This document shows, piece after piece, positions 1-7,804 of a stretch of 64,000 nt of DNA. The DNA lies in NCBI GenBank assembly GCA_963726575.1, contig CAVSCR010000007.1, positions 694,805 to 758,804 of the forward strand, written 5' to 3'. Below the pieces are notes generated by a model. That model was given only the letters and a program-made list of their open reading frames with translations. It did not search any database and was not told the DNA's origin. The number at the start of each line of letters is the position of its first letter. The stretch's first letter is position 1. A program made the position numbers and the translations under genes. The stretch comes from CAVSCR01 sp963726575 (GTDB lineage: Bacteria > Actinomycetota > Actinomycetes > JAHEKZ01).

Positions 1-269
1 CGGGTTCGTCGTTGGAGGAGATCCGTTCCACGCTCGACTACGGCGTGGTCAAGATGAACGTGGACACCGACACCCAGTACGCGTTTACTCGCCCGATCGC
101 GGCGTGGATGCTGTCGCACTACGACGGAGTGCTGAAGATCGACGGCGAGGTGGGCAACAAGAAGCAGTACGACCCGCGCGCCTACGGCAAGGAAGCCGAA
201 GCAGGGATGGCGGCGCGCGTCACGCATGCGTGCGAGGACCTGCGCAGTCAGGGCACCCGAATCAGCTGA
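1..269 (+). CDS. fbaA: Class II fructose-bisphosphate aldolase, C-terminal part (5' end outside window)
   Basis: This is the last ~89 codons of a class II (zinc-dependent) fructose-1,6-bisphosphate aldolase, which cleaves fructose-1,6-bisphosphate to DHAP and glyceraldehyde-3-phosphate in glycolysis and gluconeogenesis. The reading frame is open from base 3 and stops at 267-269. Recognisable C-terminal landmarks are the GVVKMNVDTDTQYAFTRP segment (the DTDTQ part contacts substrate phosphate in the FbaA-type clade), NKKQYDPR, and the closing helix with ACEDLRS. Location upstream of DUF3151 and purA matches the actinobacterial arrangement. The metal ligands lie upstream and cannot be checked here. 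Confidence 0.93.
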   Translation, partial: GSSLEEIRSTLDYGVVKMNVDTDTQYAFTRPIAAWMLSHYDGVLKIDGEVGNKKQYDPRAYGKEAEAGMAARVTHACEDLRSQGTRIS

Positions 270-277
270 CGGTCGCC

Positions 278-3211
278 GTGTCCACGGGCGAGCTGGTCAA
301 CCCCTTCGATGGGCATGCCCTGCCGAGCCCGGCGCTCGACGACGCCGCCGCCTTGGTCCTGCTTCAGACCTTGTTCGGGCGCGACGGACGGCTCACCTCG
401 TTGGGGAGCCACCAGGACCAGAACTGGCGGGTCGACTCCGAGTTGGCCCGGTATGTGCTCAAGGTGTCCAACCCCGGATTCCCACGCACCGGGCTGGAGG
501 CACAGAACGCCGCGATGCAGCACCTGGCTGCGGGCGAGTGCACCTTCGACGTTCCCGTGCCGATCGCCGGAGTCGACGGTGAGCTGATCCCTCGGTGGTC
601 GCACGACGAGAGGGTGCACGACGTGCGACTGGTGACGTTCGTCGAAGGACGACCGTTGGCCGACTTCGACTACCTGGCGCCTGCCGTCGTCCGACGTCAG
701 GGGGAGCTCGCTGCGCAGGCAGCTGTTGCGCTCGAGGGTTTCGACCACCCTGGGATCGAGCGGCTGCTGCAGTGGGACACCCGCTTCGCCTTCGACGTGA
801 TCGACGCTTTGCTCCCGCACGTCGCCGATCGCGACGAGCGGGCCCTCATCCAGGAAGCGAGTCAGCAGGCGCGTCTGGTGCTGGACCCGTTGATCCCGTC
901 GCTGCGCACCCAGGTGGTGCATGCGGACGTCACAGATGTGAACGTCGTTGCGCAGCTGGATGGCGCTGGTCGTCCGATGCCCACGGGTCTGATCGACTTC
1001 GGCGACATGTCGCGTACCTGGATCGCCTCCGACGTCGCGACGGCGATCGTGGGCCTGGTGTTCCACGACCTCGAGCGCCCACTGCAGCTGGCCACGGAGC
1101 TCGTGCGCGGGTACCACGACACCCTGCCGCTCACTCCCGAGGAGATCGATGCGGTGTGGCCGCTGGTGTTGGCTCGAGCGGCGGTGTGCCAGGTGAGCAG
1201 CGAGCAGCAGGTGGAGCTCGACCCGCACAGCGACTATGCGCGGATGTCCCTGGAGATGGATCGCGCCAACCTGCACGCTGTGGCGTCGGTGTCGCCTCCG
1301 TTGGCCCGGGAGTGCATCCGGGCAGCGGTTGGGCTCGGCCCGTCGCGCGCAGCCACATCGCTGACGCAACGTCGCTGGGGTCCCCTGGTGGTAGGTCATG
1401 CAGAGCTGACGTTGGTCGACCTGTCGGTGACCTCCGAACGCTTCGGACCTGGTGAGTGGCAGCACCCCGCCGCCATCGCCGAAGCCGTGGGCGTCGCCGG
1501 GCCAGATGGGTTGGCTGCGACCGCTCATGCCGAAGCGCGACTGATCGACGGCGTCGAGGACGACCCCCGAGAGCCGGCGAGCGTTCATCTCGGCGTGGAC
1601 GTGTTCGCTCCGGTCGGGGTCGACGTCCTGGCCCCCGTCGCGGGTGAGGTCGTCGAGCTCGACCCGGTCACCATTCGTACCGAGGATGCCTGGCTGCGCC
1701 TCGATGGCGTGGCGTCTGCGATCGGGCTGGGACGGGTGGCAGCGGGCACTCCCGTCGGCACCGTCATGCCGCCGGTCGCGTCACTGCCGGCCCACGTCCA
1801 CGTCCAGGTGCTGACCGAGCCGGTCGATGCGCCGCACTCGTGCGTGCCGTCGCTGGCACCGGGCTGGTTACGTCTGTGCCCCGATCCCGGGACTGCCCTC
1901 GGACTGCCCGCGTCGCAGCACCGCGACCCCGCCGCCCTGCTGAGGCGCCGCAGCCGTGTCGTCGCGGGGGTGCAAGAGCACTACTACGAGCATCCGCCCG
2001 AGGTGGAGCGCGGCTGGCGTCATCACCTGTTCGATACCGACGGGCGCGCTTACCTGGACGTGGTCAACAACGTCGCGGTGCTCGGCCACTCCCACCCGGC
2101 CGTCACCAACGCCGTGTCACACCAGCTGCAGATGTTGAACACGAACTCTCGGTTCAACTACGAAGCGATCGTCGCCTTCTCGGAACGGCTGGCGTCACGA
2201 CTCCCTGATCCGCTCGACACCGTCCTGCTCGTCAACACCGGCAGCGAGGCGGTCGACCTGTCGCTACGCGTCGCGCGTGCCGCGACCGGTCACGATCACG
2301 TCGTTGCCGTTCGCAGCGCCTATCACGGCTGGACCCTTGGAACGGATGCCATCTCGACGTCGCTCGCGGACAACCCAACGGCACTGCAGACACGGCCATC
2401 GTGGGTGCACACCGTGGAGTCGCCCAACACCTACCGGGGCGAGCACCGCGGCGACGACGCCGCGCAGCGCTATGCCGACGATGTCGAACGCGCGCTGGGC
2501 GAGGTGGAGGCGACCGGCGGCGGCGTTGCGGCTTTCGTCGCCGAGTCGTTGTACGGCAACGCCGGTGGGGTGCTGTTGCCCGACGGCTACCTGCGCCGCG
2601 TCTACGGGCTCGTGCGCGCTGTCGGCGGACTGTGTGTCGCCGATGAGGTGCAGGTCGGATACGGCCGAACGGGCCACTACTTCTGGGCGTTCGAGCAGCA
2701 AGAGGTCGTCCCCGACATCGTCACAGTCGCGAAGCCGGCCGGCAACGGCATGGCTGTCGGCGCCGTCATCACCACGCGCGCCATCGCCGACGCGTTCTCG
2801 TCGCAAGGGTCGTTCTTCTCCTCCGTCGGTGGCAGTCCGGTGAGCGCGCGAGTCGGCCTGACGGTGCTCGAGGTGATCGAGTCCGAGGGGCTCCAGGAGA
2901 ATGCGCGCGACGTCGGAGATCACCTGCATGGCCGGCTGCTCGCGCTCATGCAGCGCTACCCGATCGTCGGAGCGGTGCACGGTCTTGGGCTGTACCTCGG
3001 CGTGGAGCTCGTGCGCGACCGTCTCACCCTCGAGCCGGCGACCCAGGAGTGCGCGGCGATCTGCGAACGGATGCTGGAGCTCGGGGTCGTGGTTCAGCCC
3101 ACGTCGGACCACCTCAACGTGCTCAAGGTCAAGCCTCCGCTGTGCATCACTCTGGCCAGTGCCGACTTCTTCGTCGACACGCTCGAGCGGGTGCTGCGAA
3201 CCGGTTGGTAG
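278..3211 (+). CDS. APH-like kinase / M23-like / class III aminotransferase fusion (phospho-lyase type)
   Basis: A 977-residue three-domain protein starting at GTG 278, nine bases after fbaA. Residues ~1-340 are an aminoglycoside-phosphotransferase-like kinase (catalytic-loop HADVTDVNV near 213, LIDFGDM near 238). Residues ~430-530 are an M23/lysostaphin-like module (HLGVDVFAP near 437 and a later HVHVQ). Residues ~545-977 are a class III PLP aminotransferase fold (ADEVQVGYGRTG; PLP lysine at about 819 in VAKPAGNG). Bacterial kinase/AGXT2L-type fusions are known; by analogy with hydroxylysine kinase and the ethanolamine-phosphate or phosphohydroxylysine phospho-lyases, the protein may phosphorylate an amino alcohol and then eliminate phosphate and ammonia. 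The substrate is inferred, not shown. The M23-like module keeps its metal-ligand pattern although the protein has no visible signal peptide. Confidence 0.85.
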   Translation: MSTGELVNPFDGHALPSPALDDAAALVLLQTLFGRDGRLTSLGSHQDQNWRVDSELARYVLKVSNPGFPRTGLEAQNAAMQHLAAGECTFDVPVPIAGVDGELIPRWSHDERVHDVRLVTFVEGRPLADFDYLAPAVVRRQGELAAQAAVALEGFDHPGIERLLQWDTRFAFDVIDALLPHVADRDERALIQEASQQARLVLDPLIPSLRTQVVHADVTDVNVVAQLDGAGRPMPTGLIDFGDMSRTWIASDVATAIVGLVFHDLERPLQLATELVRGYHDTLPLTPEEIDAVWPLVLARAAVCQVSSEQQVELDPHSDYARMSLEMDRANLHAVASVSPPLARECIRAAVGLGPSRAATSLTQRRWGPLVVGHAELTLVDLSVTSERFGPGEWQHPAAIAEAVGVAGPDGLAATAHAEARLIDGVEDDPREPASVHLGVDVFAPVGVDVLAPVAGEVVELDPVTIRTEDAWLRLDGVASAIGLGRVAAGTPVGTVMPPVASLPAHVHVQVLTEPVDAPHSCVPSLAPGWLRLCPDPGTALGLPASQHRDPAALLRRRSRVVAGVQEHYYEHPPEVERGWRHHLFDTDGRAYLDVVNNVAVLGHSHPAVTNAVSHQLQMLNTNSRFNYEAIVAFSERLASRLPDPLDTVLLVNTGSEAVDLSLRVARAATGHDHVVAVRSAYHGWTLGTDAISTSLADNPTALQTRPSWVHTVESPNTYRGEHRGDDAAQRYADDVERALGEVEATGGGVAAFVAESLYGNAGGVLLPDGYLRRVYGLVRAVGGLCVADEVQVGYGRTGHYFWAFEQQEVVPDIVTVAKPAGNGMAVGAVITTRAIADAFSSQGSFFSSVGGSPVSARVGLTVLEVIESEGLQENARDVGDHLHGRLLALMQRYPIVGAVHGLGLYLGVELVRDRLTLEPATQECAAICERMLELGVVVQPTSDHLNVLKVKPPLCITLASADFFVDTLERVLRTGW

Positions 3212-3234
3212 CCGCCGCGGTCCCCCTCCATACG

Positions 3235-3303
3235 CCGATTGGCTCTGACCGTGAGTCTGTGGCACTGCAGTTGCTCCCAAGACTCACGGGTTCAGCCAAT
3301 CGG
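3235..3303. repeat. 69-bp hairpin element, copy 1 (imperfect arms)
   Basis: This element starts and ends with CCGATTGG / CCAATCGG and consists of ~24-nt inverted arms around a 21-nt centre. The centre is identical to that of the copy at 4367-4435. The right arm differs at two adjacent bases (GT for TC), so the stem is imperfect here. It sits between two convergent genes and could act as a bidirectional terminator. It also contains the stop codon of the minus-strand gene that ends at 3292, so the last residues of that protein are element-encoded. Confidence 0.9.
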
Positions 3304-4284
3304 CGGCGAATCGCGGGCCACCTCCAGCGACGGCGGTGGTCGCCAGGGGGCGCTGTCGCGGCGCCGGGCCAGTCGCTCGAACCGGGCAACCACCTCGACG
3401 CTGCGACGGGTGATCTCATCCGCCGTCCAGCGCACGACTAGCAGACCGACGTTCTCGATCGCCTCCTGACGCAGCTTCTCGGCCCACAGGACGGGCGCCG
3501 TTGGAGACGCCTGCGGCTCGGCATCGCGGTACTTCACCGAACCGTCGGCCTCACCGACGATGCCCAGCTCCGGCCAATAGTTGTCGACCCGGACCCACCC
3601 CGCGGGGAGTCGCAGCCACGGATTCACCCAGGGGCGCGGGATCCCGTGACCGACCAGTTCACCCCGCGAGTACGACTCCAACGGCGACTCGCTTCGTTCG
3701 GTTGCCAGACCGAGCGTCGCCCGAGCACGACGGACTCCGCGGATCGGTCCCCTGGCCTGCAGCGTCTTGGTGATGACGCTGCGCGAGACTCCTCGGCGCA
3801 AGACGGCGTCAACCGTCACGAGGGCGGTGGGAGTGGGCCACGACAACGCCACGTCCGAGGCGGTCCGCTCCATCGTCGTGACCCGCAGGCCGTCGAGCAC
3901 GTCGACCTCGATCTCGACAGCGCAGGTCCGCAGCAGTCGGACGCCGCCTGGGCGGCCGCGATCTGGGTGCCGGATCAGCTCCGGCGCCGGAGGGAACTTC
4001 CACACGGGGAGGTCATGCACCAGTGCAGCGCTACGGCCCGCGACGACGACGTCGGGGAACTTCTGCTGCAAGGCAAGCAGCTGGGCGACGTGAGTGTTGA
4101 CGTCGCGCATGTCTCCAGCTACTGCGTAGCGGCCCCGCCCGAGGCGGAGTAGGCGCCCGGTACGGACAAGCCGCGCGATGTGCACGTCCGCGGCGCCCGC
4201 CTCGATGAGTTGCCGTCGGCTCAGCCCTGCACCGGGCGAGAGAAGTTGCAGGACAGTTTCGGGCAGCGTCAGTGTCTTCCACAC
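3292..4284 (-). CDS. AbiEi-type winged-helix / DUF559-like protein
   Basis: A protein of about 330 residues read from GTG 4284; an upstream start inside the hairpin element cannot be excluded because the frame stays open and no strong Shine-Dalgarno is visible. The N-terminal ~55 residues (LSRRQLIEAGAADVHIARL, then RLGRGRYAV) match the winged-helix of AbiEi-family antitoxin-like proteins. The C-terminal ~120 residues (RVDNYWPELGIVGEADGSVKY ending in LLVVRWTADEI) match the DUF559/Vsr-like endonuclease fold seen in many actinobacterial singletons. No AbiEii-type toxin is adjacent, so a toxin-antitoxin role is unsupported. The gene is bracketed by the two hairpin copies and ends inside one of them. 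Confidence 0.75.
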   Translation of the reverse strand: MWKTLTLPETVLQLLSPGAGLSRRQLIEAGAADVHIARLVRTGRLLRLGRGRYAVAGDMRDVNTHVAQLLALQQKFPDVVVAGRSAALVHDLPVWKFPPAPELIRHPDRGRPGGVRLLRTCAVEIEVDVLDGLRVTTMERTASDVALSWPTPTALVTVDAVLRRGVSRSVITKTLQARGPIRGVRRARATLGLATERSESPLESYSRGELVGHGIPRPWVNPWLRLPAGWVRVDNYWPELGIVGEADGSVKYRDAEPQASPTAPVLWAEKLRQEAIENVGLLVVRWTADEITRRSVEVVARFERLARRRDSAPWRPPPSLEVARDSPPIG

Positions 4285-4366
4285 GGCGTCACTGTCGCCC
4301 GGCGGTAGCTGGCGCGATCCGCCGAGCGGCCCGTCAGGGGACGACGACGGAGCCCTGTTGATGATG

Positions 4367-4435
4367 CCGATTGGCTCTGACCGTGAGTCTGTGGCACTGC
4401 AGTTGCTCCCAAGACTCACGGTCAGAGCCAATCGG
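4367..4435. repeat. 69-bp hairpin element, copy 2 (perfect 24-bp arms)
   Basis: This is the second copy of the element at 3235-3303. Here the 24-nt arms are perfectly complementary around the same 21-nt centre. It lies in the divergent intergenic region between the AbiEi/DUF559 gene and the DUF3151 gene, ending 13 bp before the DUF3151 GTG. On either strand it would form a very stable hairpin in the 5' untranslated region. Confidence 0.92.
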
Positions 4436-4448
4436 GGATGATGGCGGG

Positions 4449-4871
4449 GTGACGATCGATCAGAACCTGCTCGGCGGACCGCCGCCCACCTACCTCCCCG
4501 ACAACGAGAGCGCAACGGCCTTGTTGCGCGACGGGGTGCCGGCCCGGGAGGTGGCAGCCGCACACCCCACCTACAGCCTGGCGTGGGCGATCCTGGCGGA
4601 GGAGGCGTTCCCGGACGCCACGGGCGACGCCGTCGCGTCGTACGCCTACGCGAGAACCGGGTACCACCGTGGCCTGGACTCGCTGCGTCGCGCCGGCTGG
4701 AAGGGCCATGGTCCGATCCCGTGGGACCACGAGCCGAACCGCGGCTTTCTGCGCGCCCTGAATGCGCTGCGCGTCGCGGCCACGGCGATCCAGGAGGACG
4801 ACGAGGCGGTGCGCTGCTCGGTCTTCCTGCGCGAGTCCAGCCCCGAGGCGGCCGAGGCGCTCGGCGCCTGA
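4449..4871 (+). CDS. DUF3151 family protein
   Basis: A 140-residue protein starting at GTG 4449. It matches DUF3151, an actinobacteria-specific family usually found next to fructose-bisphosphate aldolase and purA, as here. Characteristic stretches are NLLGGPPPTYLPDN at the N-terminus, HPTYSLAWAILAEEA, the YAYARTGYHRGLD helix and HEPNRGFLRALNAL. Function is unknown; the composition suggests a soluble helical protein. Its 5' leader contains most of the 69-bp hairpin element. No membrane segment or signal peptide is present. Confidence 0.88.
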   Translation: MTIDQNLLGGPPPTYLPDNESATALLRDGVPAREVAAAHPTYSLAWAILAEEAFPDATGDAVASYAYARTGYHRGLDSLRRAGWKGHGPIPWDHEPNRGFLRALNALRVAATAIQEDDEAVRCSVFLRESSPEAAEALGA

Positions 4872-4927
4872 AGGCGACTCCGGTACCCTTCGGCGGTAAT
4901 CCCGCAAATTTTTCGAGGGAGTGCCGC

Positions 4928-6226
4928 ATGCCCGCGATCGTGCTGGTGGGCGCCCAGTGGGGCGATGAGGGCAAGGGCAAGGCGACCGATCTGCTCGGCA
5001 GTGAGGTCGACTACGTCGTCAAGTTCAACGGTGGCAACAACGCCGGGCACACGGTCGTCATCCCGACCCCGGACGGTCCGCAGAAGTACGCCCTGCACCT
5101 GCTGCCCAGCGGCATCCTGACTCCCGGGGTCGTACCGGTCATCGGCAACGGCGTCGTGATCGACCTCGGCGTCCTCTTCACCGAGATCGACGGGCTCCTT
5201 GCGCGAGGGGTTGACGTCTCGCGACTCGTGGTCAGCGCCAACGCGCACCTGATAGCGCCCTACAACCGTACGGTCGACCGGGTGGTCGAGCGGTTCCTCG
5301 GCAGTCGCAAGATCGGTACGACCGGCCGCGGCATCGGCCCCACCTATGCGGACAAGATGAACCGGATCGGGATCCGGGTGCAGGACGTGTTCGACGAGAA
5401 GATCCTGCGCCAGAAGGTCGAGGGCGCGCTGGACCAGAAGAACCACCTGCTCGTCAAGGTCTACAACCGGCGCGCGATCAGCGTCGACGAAGTGGTCGAG
5501 GAGTTGCTGAGCCACGTCGATCGGCTCCGTCCGATGGTTGCCGACACGAGTCTGTTGCTCGAGACGGCGCTGAGCCGTGGCGAGACCGTCCTGCTCGAGG
5601 GCGGTCAAGCAACCTTGCTCGACGTGGACCACGGCACGTACCCGTTCGTGACGTCTTCCAACGCGACAGCAGGTGGCGCCTGTACCGGTGCTGGGATCGC
5701 GCCGACTCGCGTGGAGCGGGTCATCGCGATCGCGAAGGCGTATGTCACGCGAGTCGGCGAGGGCCCGTTCCCGACCGAGCTTCTCGATGACGACGGACAG
5801 CGACTGCGCGAAGTGGGTCACGAGTTCGGGACCACTACCGGCAGACCGCGCCGCTGCGGCTGGTACGACGCTGTCGTGGCCCGCTATGCGGCCCGCGTCA
5901 ACGGGGTCACGGACTTCGTGCTGACCAAGCTCGACGTGTTGACGGGGTGGGAGCAGATCCCGGTCTGCGTGGCCTACGAGGTCGACGGCGTGCGTCACGA
6001 CGAGATGCCGATGACGCAGACCGACTTCCACCACGCCCAGCCGGTGTACGAGTTCCTGCCCGGGTGGCAGGAGGACCTGTCGGGAGTGCGTGAGTTCGGC
6101 GACCTTCCGGCTGCCGCGCAGGCCTACGTCACCGCGTTGGAGGACATGTCGGGGGCACCGATGTCGGCCGTCGGGGTGGGACCCGGTCGCGACGCGACCA
6201 TCCAGCGACGTCGGCTCCTTCCCTAG
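4928..6226 (+). CDS. purA: Adenylosuccinate synthetase
   Basis: PurA joins IMP and aspartate with GTP to give adenylosuccinate, the first committed step from IMP to AMP. The 432-residue length is normal. The phosphate-binding GDEGKGK loop is at residues ~12-18, with the NGGNNAGHT IMP-binding loop after it, GTTGRGIGP in the middle and TTTGRPRRCGW with VLTKLDVL (base recognition) near the C-terminus. ATG 4928 follows a GAGGGAG ribosome-binding site. Transcription is probably independent of the preceding DUF3151 gene, with a 56-nt gap between them. Its product feeds PurB, which is also encoded in this window. Confidence 0.97.
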   Translation: MPAIVLVGAQWGDEGKGKATDLLGSEVDYVVKFNGGNNAGHTVVIPTPDGPQKYALHLLPSGILTPGVVPVIGNGVVIDLGVLFTEIDGLLARGVDVSRLVVSANAHLIAPYNRTVDRVVERFLGSRKIGTTGRGIGPTYADKMNRIGIRVQDVFDEKILRQKVEGALDQKNHLLVKVYNRRAISVDEVVEELLSHVDRLRPMVADTSLLLETALSRGETVLLEGGQATLLDVDHGTYPFVTSSNATAGGACTGAGIAPTRVERVIAIAKAYVTRVGEGPFPTELLDDDGQRLREVGHEFGTTTGRPRRCGWYDAVVARYAARVNGVTDFVLTKLDVLTGWEQIPVCVAYEVDGVRHDEMPMTQTDFHHAQPVYEFLPGWQEDLSGVREFGDLPAAAQAYVTALEDMSGAPMSAVGVGPGRDATIQRRRLLP

Positions 6227-6282
6227 ACGCCTGGCGGAACCCACGCCCGAAATGTCGTAGTTCGCTCCTGGTGAACGGGTGA

Positions 6283-6353
6283 AAACCTCCACTCCGGCTG
6301 GACAACGAGTCAGAACCTCCACTCTTTCGGAAGCAACGATTCGATGCTTCCGA
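6283..6353 (+). repeat. Intergenic repeat with 8-bp hairpin, copy 1
   Basis: About 71 bp sharing a long match with 27434-27505, including ACAACGAGTCAGAACC and CACTCTTT followed by GGAAGC. Its 3' half forms a hairpin with arms TCGGAAGC (6327-6334) and GCTTCCGA (6346-6353) and an 11-nt loop. Compared with copy 2, the stem bases covary (TC/GA here against TT/AA there), which suggests the fold is conserved. It lies between purA and the next aminotransferase gene. A dispersed non-coding element or terminator is likely. Confidence 0.75.
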
Positions 6354-6422
6354 TCGGGGGGAGGGAAGCGGGCGGAGGCGCTGAGGGTTTCGCGTGGGGC
6401 TCGGGGTTCCTAGGCTGACGCC

Positions 6423-7784
6423 ATGACCGCCCAGACGCCTGATCCTGCTCGCGGCGAGGAAGTCTTCGACCTCGACCGCGCCCATGTCTTCCACTCCTGG
6501 TCAGCCCAGAAGCTGATCTCGCCGCTGCCCATCGCGAGCGCCGAGGGCTGCTACTTCTGGGACTACGAGGGCAATCGCTACCTCGACTTCTCCTCGCAGT
6601 TGGTCAATGTCAACATCGGTCACCAGCACCCCAAGGTGATCGCTGCGATCCAGGAGCAGGCAGGCCGCCTGGTGACGGTCGCGCCGCAGCACGCGAACGA
6701 CGTCCGCAGCGAGGCCGCCGCGCTGATTGCGAGCGTGGCGCCGGCCGGGCATTCCAAGGTGTTCTTCACCAACGGTGGGGCTGACGCCAACGAGAACGCC
6801 GTTCGGATGGCCCGGTTGCACACGGGTCGTCACAAGGTGCTGTCGGCCTATCGCAGCTACCACGGCAACACCACGACCGCCGTGACACTCACCGGCGACC
6901 CGCGACGTTGGCCGAACGAGAACGGCGTGGCCGGCATCGTGCACTTCTTCGGCCCGTACCCATATCGCTCGCCATTCTGGTCCACGAGTGACGAGCAAGA
7001 AGCCGACCGCGCGCTGGAACACCTCGAGCAGGTGATCCTCTTCGAAGGGCCACAGACCATCGCTGCGCTCGTGCTGGAGACCGTCGTCGGCACGGCCGGA
7101 GTACTGATCCCGCCGGCGCACTATCTGGCCGGGGTGCGTGAGCTCTGCGACCGCTTCGGGATCATCTACATCGCCGACGAGGTCATGTGCGGCTTCGGCC
7201 GCACGGGTGACTGGTTCGCCTACGAGCACTTCGGCGTCACTCCCGACCTGATCACGTTCGCCAAGGGCGTCAACTCCGGCTACGTGCCGGTCGGGGGCGT
7301 GATCATCAGTGACGAGATCGCTGCCACGTTCGACGAACGCGTGTTCCCCGGCGGGCTGACGTACAGCGGTCACCCTCTCGCCGCCGCCTCCATCGTGGCC
7401 ACGATCACGGCGATGCGAGAGGAGGGCATCGTCGAGAACGCCAAGCGGGTCGGCGAAGAGGTGATCGGGCCAGGCCTTCGCGAGCTAGCCCAACGGCATC
7501 CCGTGATCGGCGAGGTGCGTGGCATGGGCGTCTTCTGGGCGCTCGACCTCGTCCGCGACCGCGAGACGCGCGAGATGTTGGTGCCGTACAACGCTGCCGG
7601 GGCAGCCAACCAACCGATGGCCGAGCTGGTCGCCGCGTGCAAGTCACGTGGGCTCATGCCGTTCACCAACTACAACCGGTTGCACGTCGTGCCGCCCTGC
7701 ACGGTCAGCGACGCCGAGGCGAAGGAGGGGATCGGCATCCTGGATGAGGCATTCGGGGTGCTGGCCCAGTACTACCAAGGCTGA
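6423..7784 (+). CDS. Class III (omega) aminotransferase
   Basis: A PLP-dependent class III aminotransferase of 453 residues. Landmarks are the FWDYEGNRYLDFSSQ N-terminal strand, GGADANENAVRMAR (cofactor phosphate binding), YRSYHGNTT, DEVMCGFGRTG with the PLP-contacting Asp, and the Schiff-base lysine at residue 281 in FAKGVNSGYVP. The family moves amino groups from omega-amino or beta-amino donors (taurine, beta-alanine, GABA, putrescine-like) to pyruvate or 2-oxoglutarate; the substrate cannot be read from sequence. It is a stand-alone gene between purA and purD, with 21 bp to purD, so co-transcription with purD is likely. It is not the same type as the fusion protein's aminotransferase domain. 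Confidence 0.9.
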   Translation: MTAQTPDPARGEEVFDLDRAHVFHSWSAQKLISPLPIASAEGCYFWDYEGNRYLDFSSQLVNVNIGHQHPKVIAAIQEQAGRLVTVAPQHANDVRSEAAALIASVAPAGHSKVFFTNGGADANENAVRMARLHTGRHKVLSAYRSYHGNTTTAVTLTGDPRRWPNENGVAGIVHFFGPYPYRSPFWSTSDEQEADRALEHLEQVILFEGPQTIAALVLETVVGTAGVLIPPAHYLAGVRELCDRFGIIYIADEVMCGFGRTGDWFAYEHFGVTPDLITFAKGVNSGYVPVGGVIISDEIAATFDERVFPGGLTYSGHPLAAASIVATITAMREEGIVENAKRVGEEVIGPGLRELAQRHPVIGEVRGMGVFWALDLVRDRETREMLVPYNAAGAANQPMAELVAACKSRGLMPFTNYNRLHVVPPCTVSDAEAKEGIGILDEAFGVLAQYYQG

Positions 7785-7804
7785 CCGCAGTAGCCTCGTT
7801 CGAC

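Noticed and set aside
248..1588. Long minus-strand open frame opposite the kinase domain of the fusion gene
   Set aside because: Antisense shadow of a strongly supported gene; low-complexity His/Arg/Gln-rich composition and no family pattern.
3292..4284. Type IV toxin-antitoxin pair (AbiE)
   Set aside because: Only an AbiEi-type winged-helix is seen; no AbiEii nucleotidyltransferase gene lies beside it.
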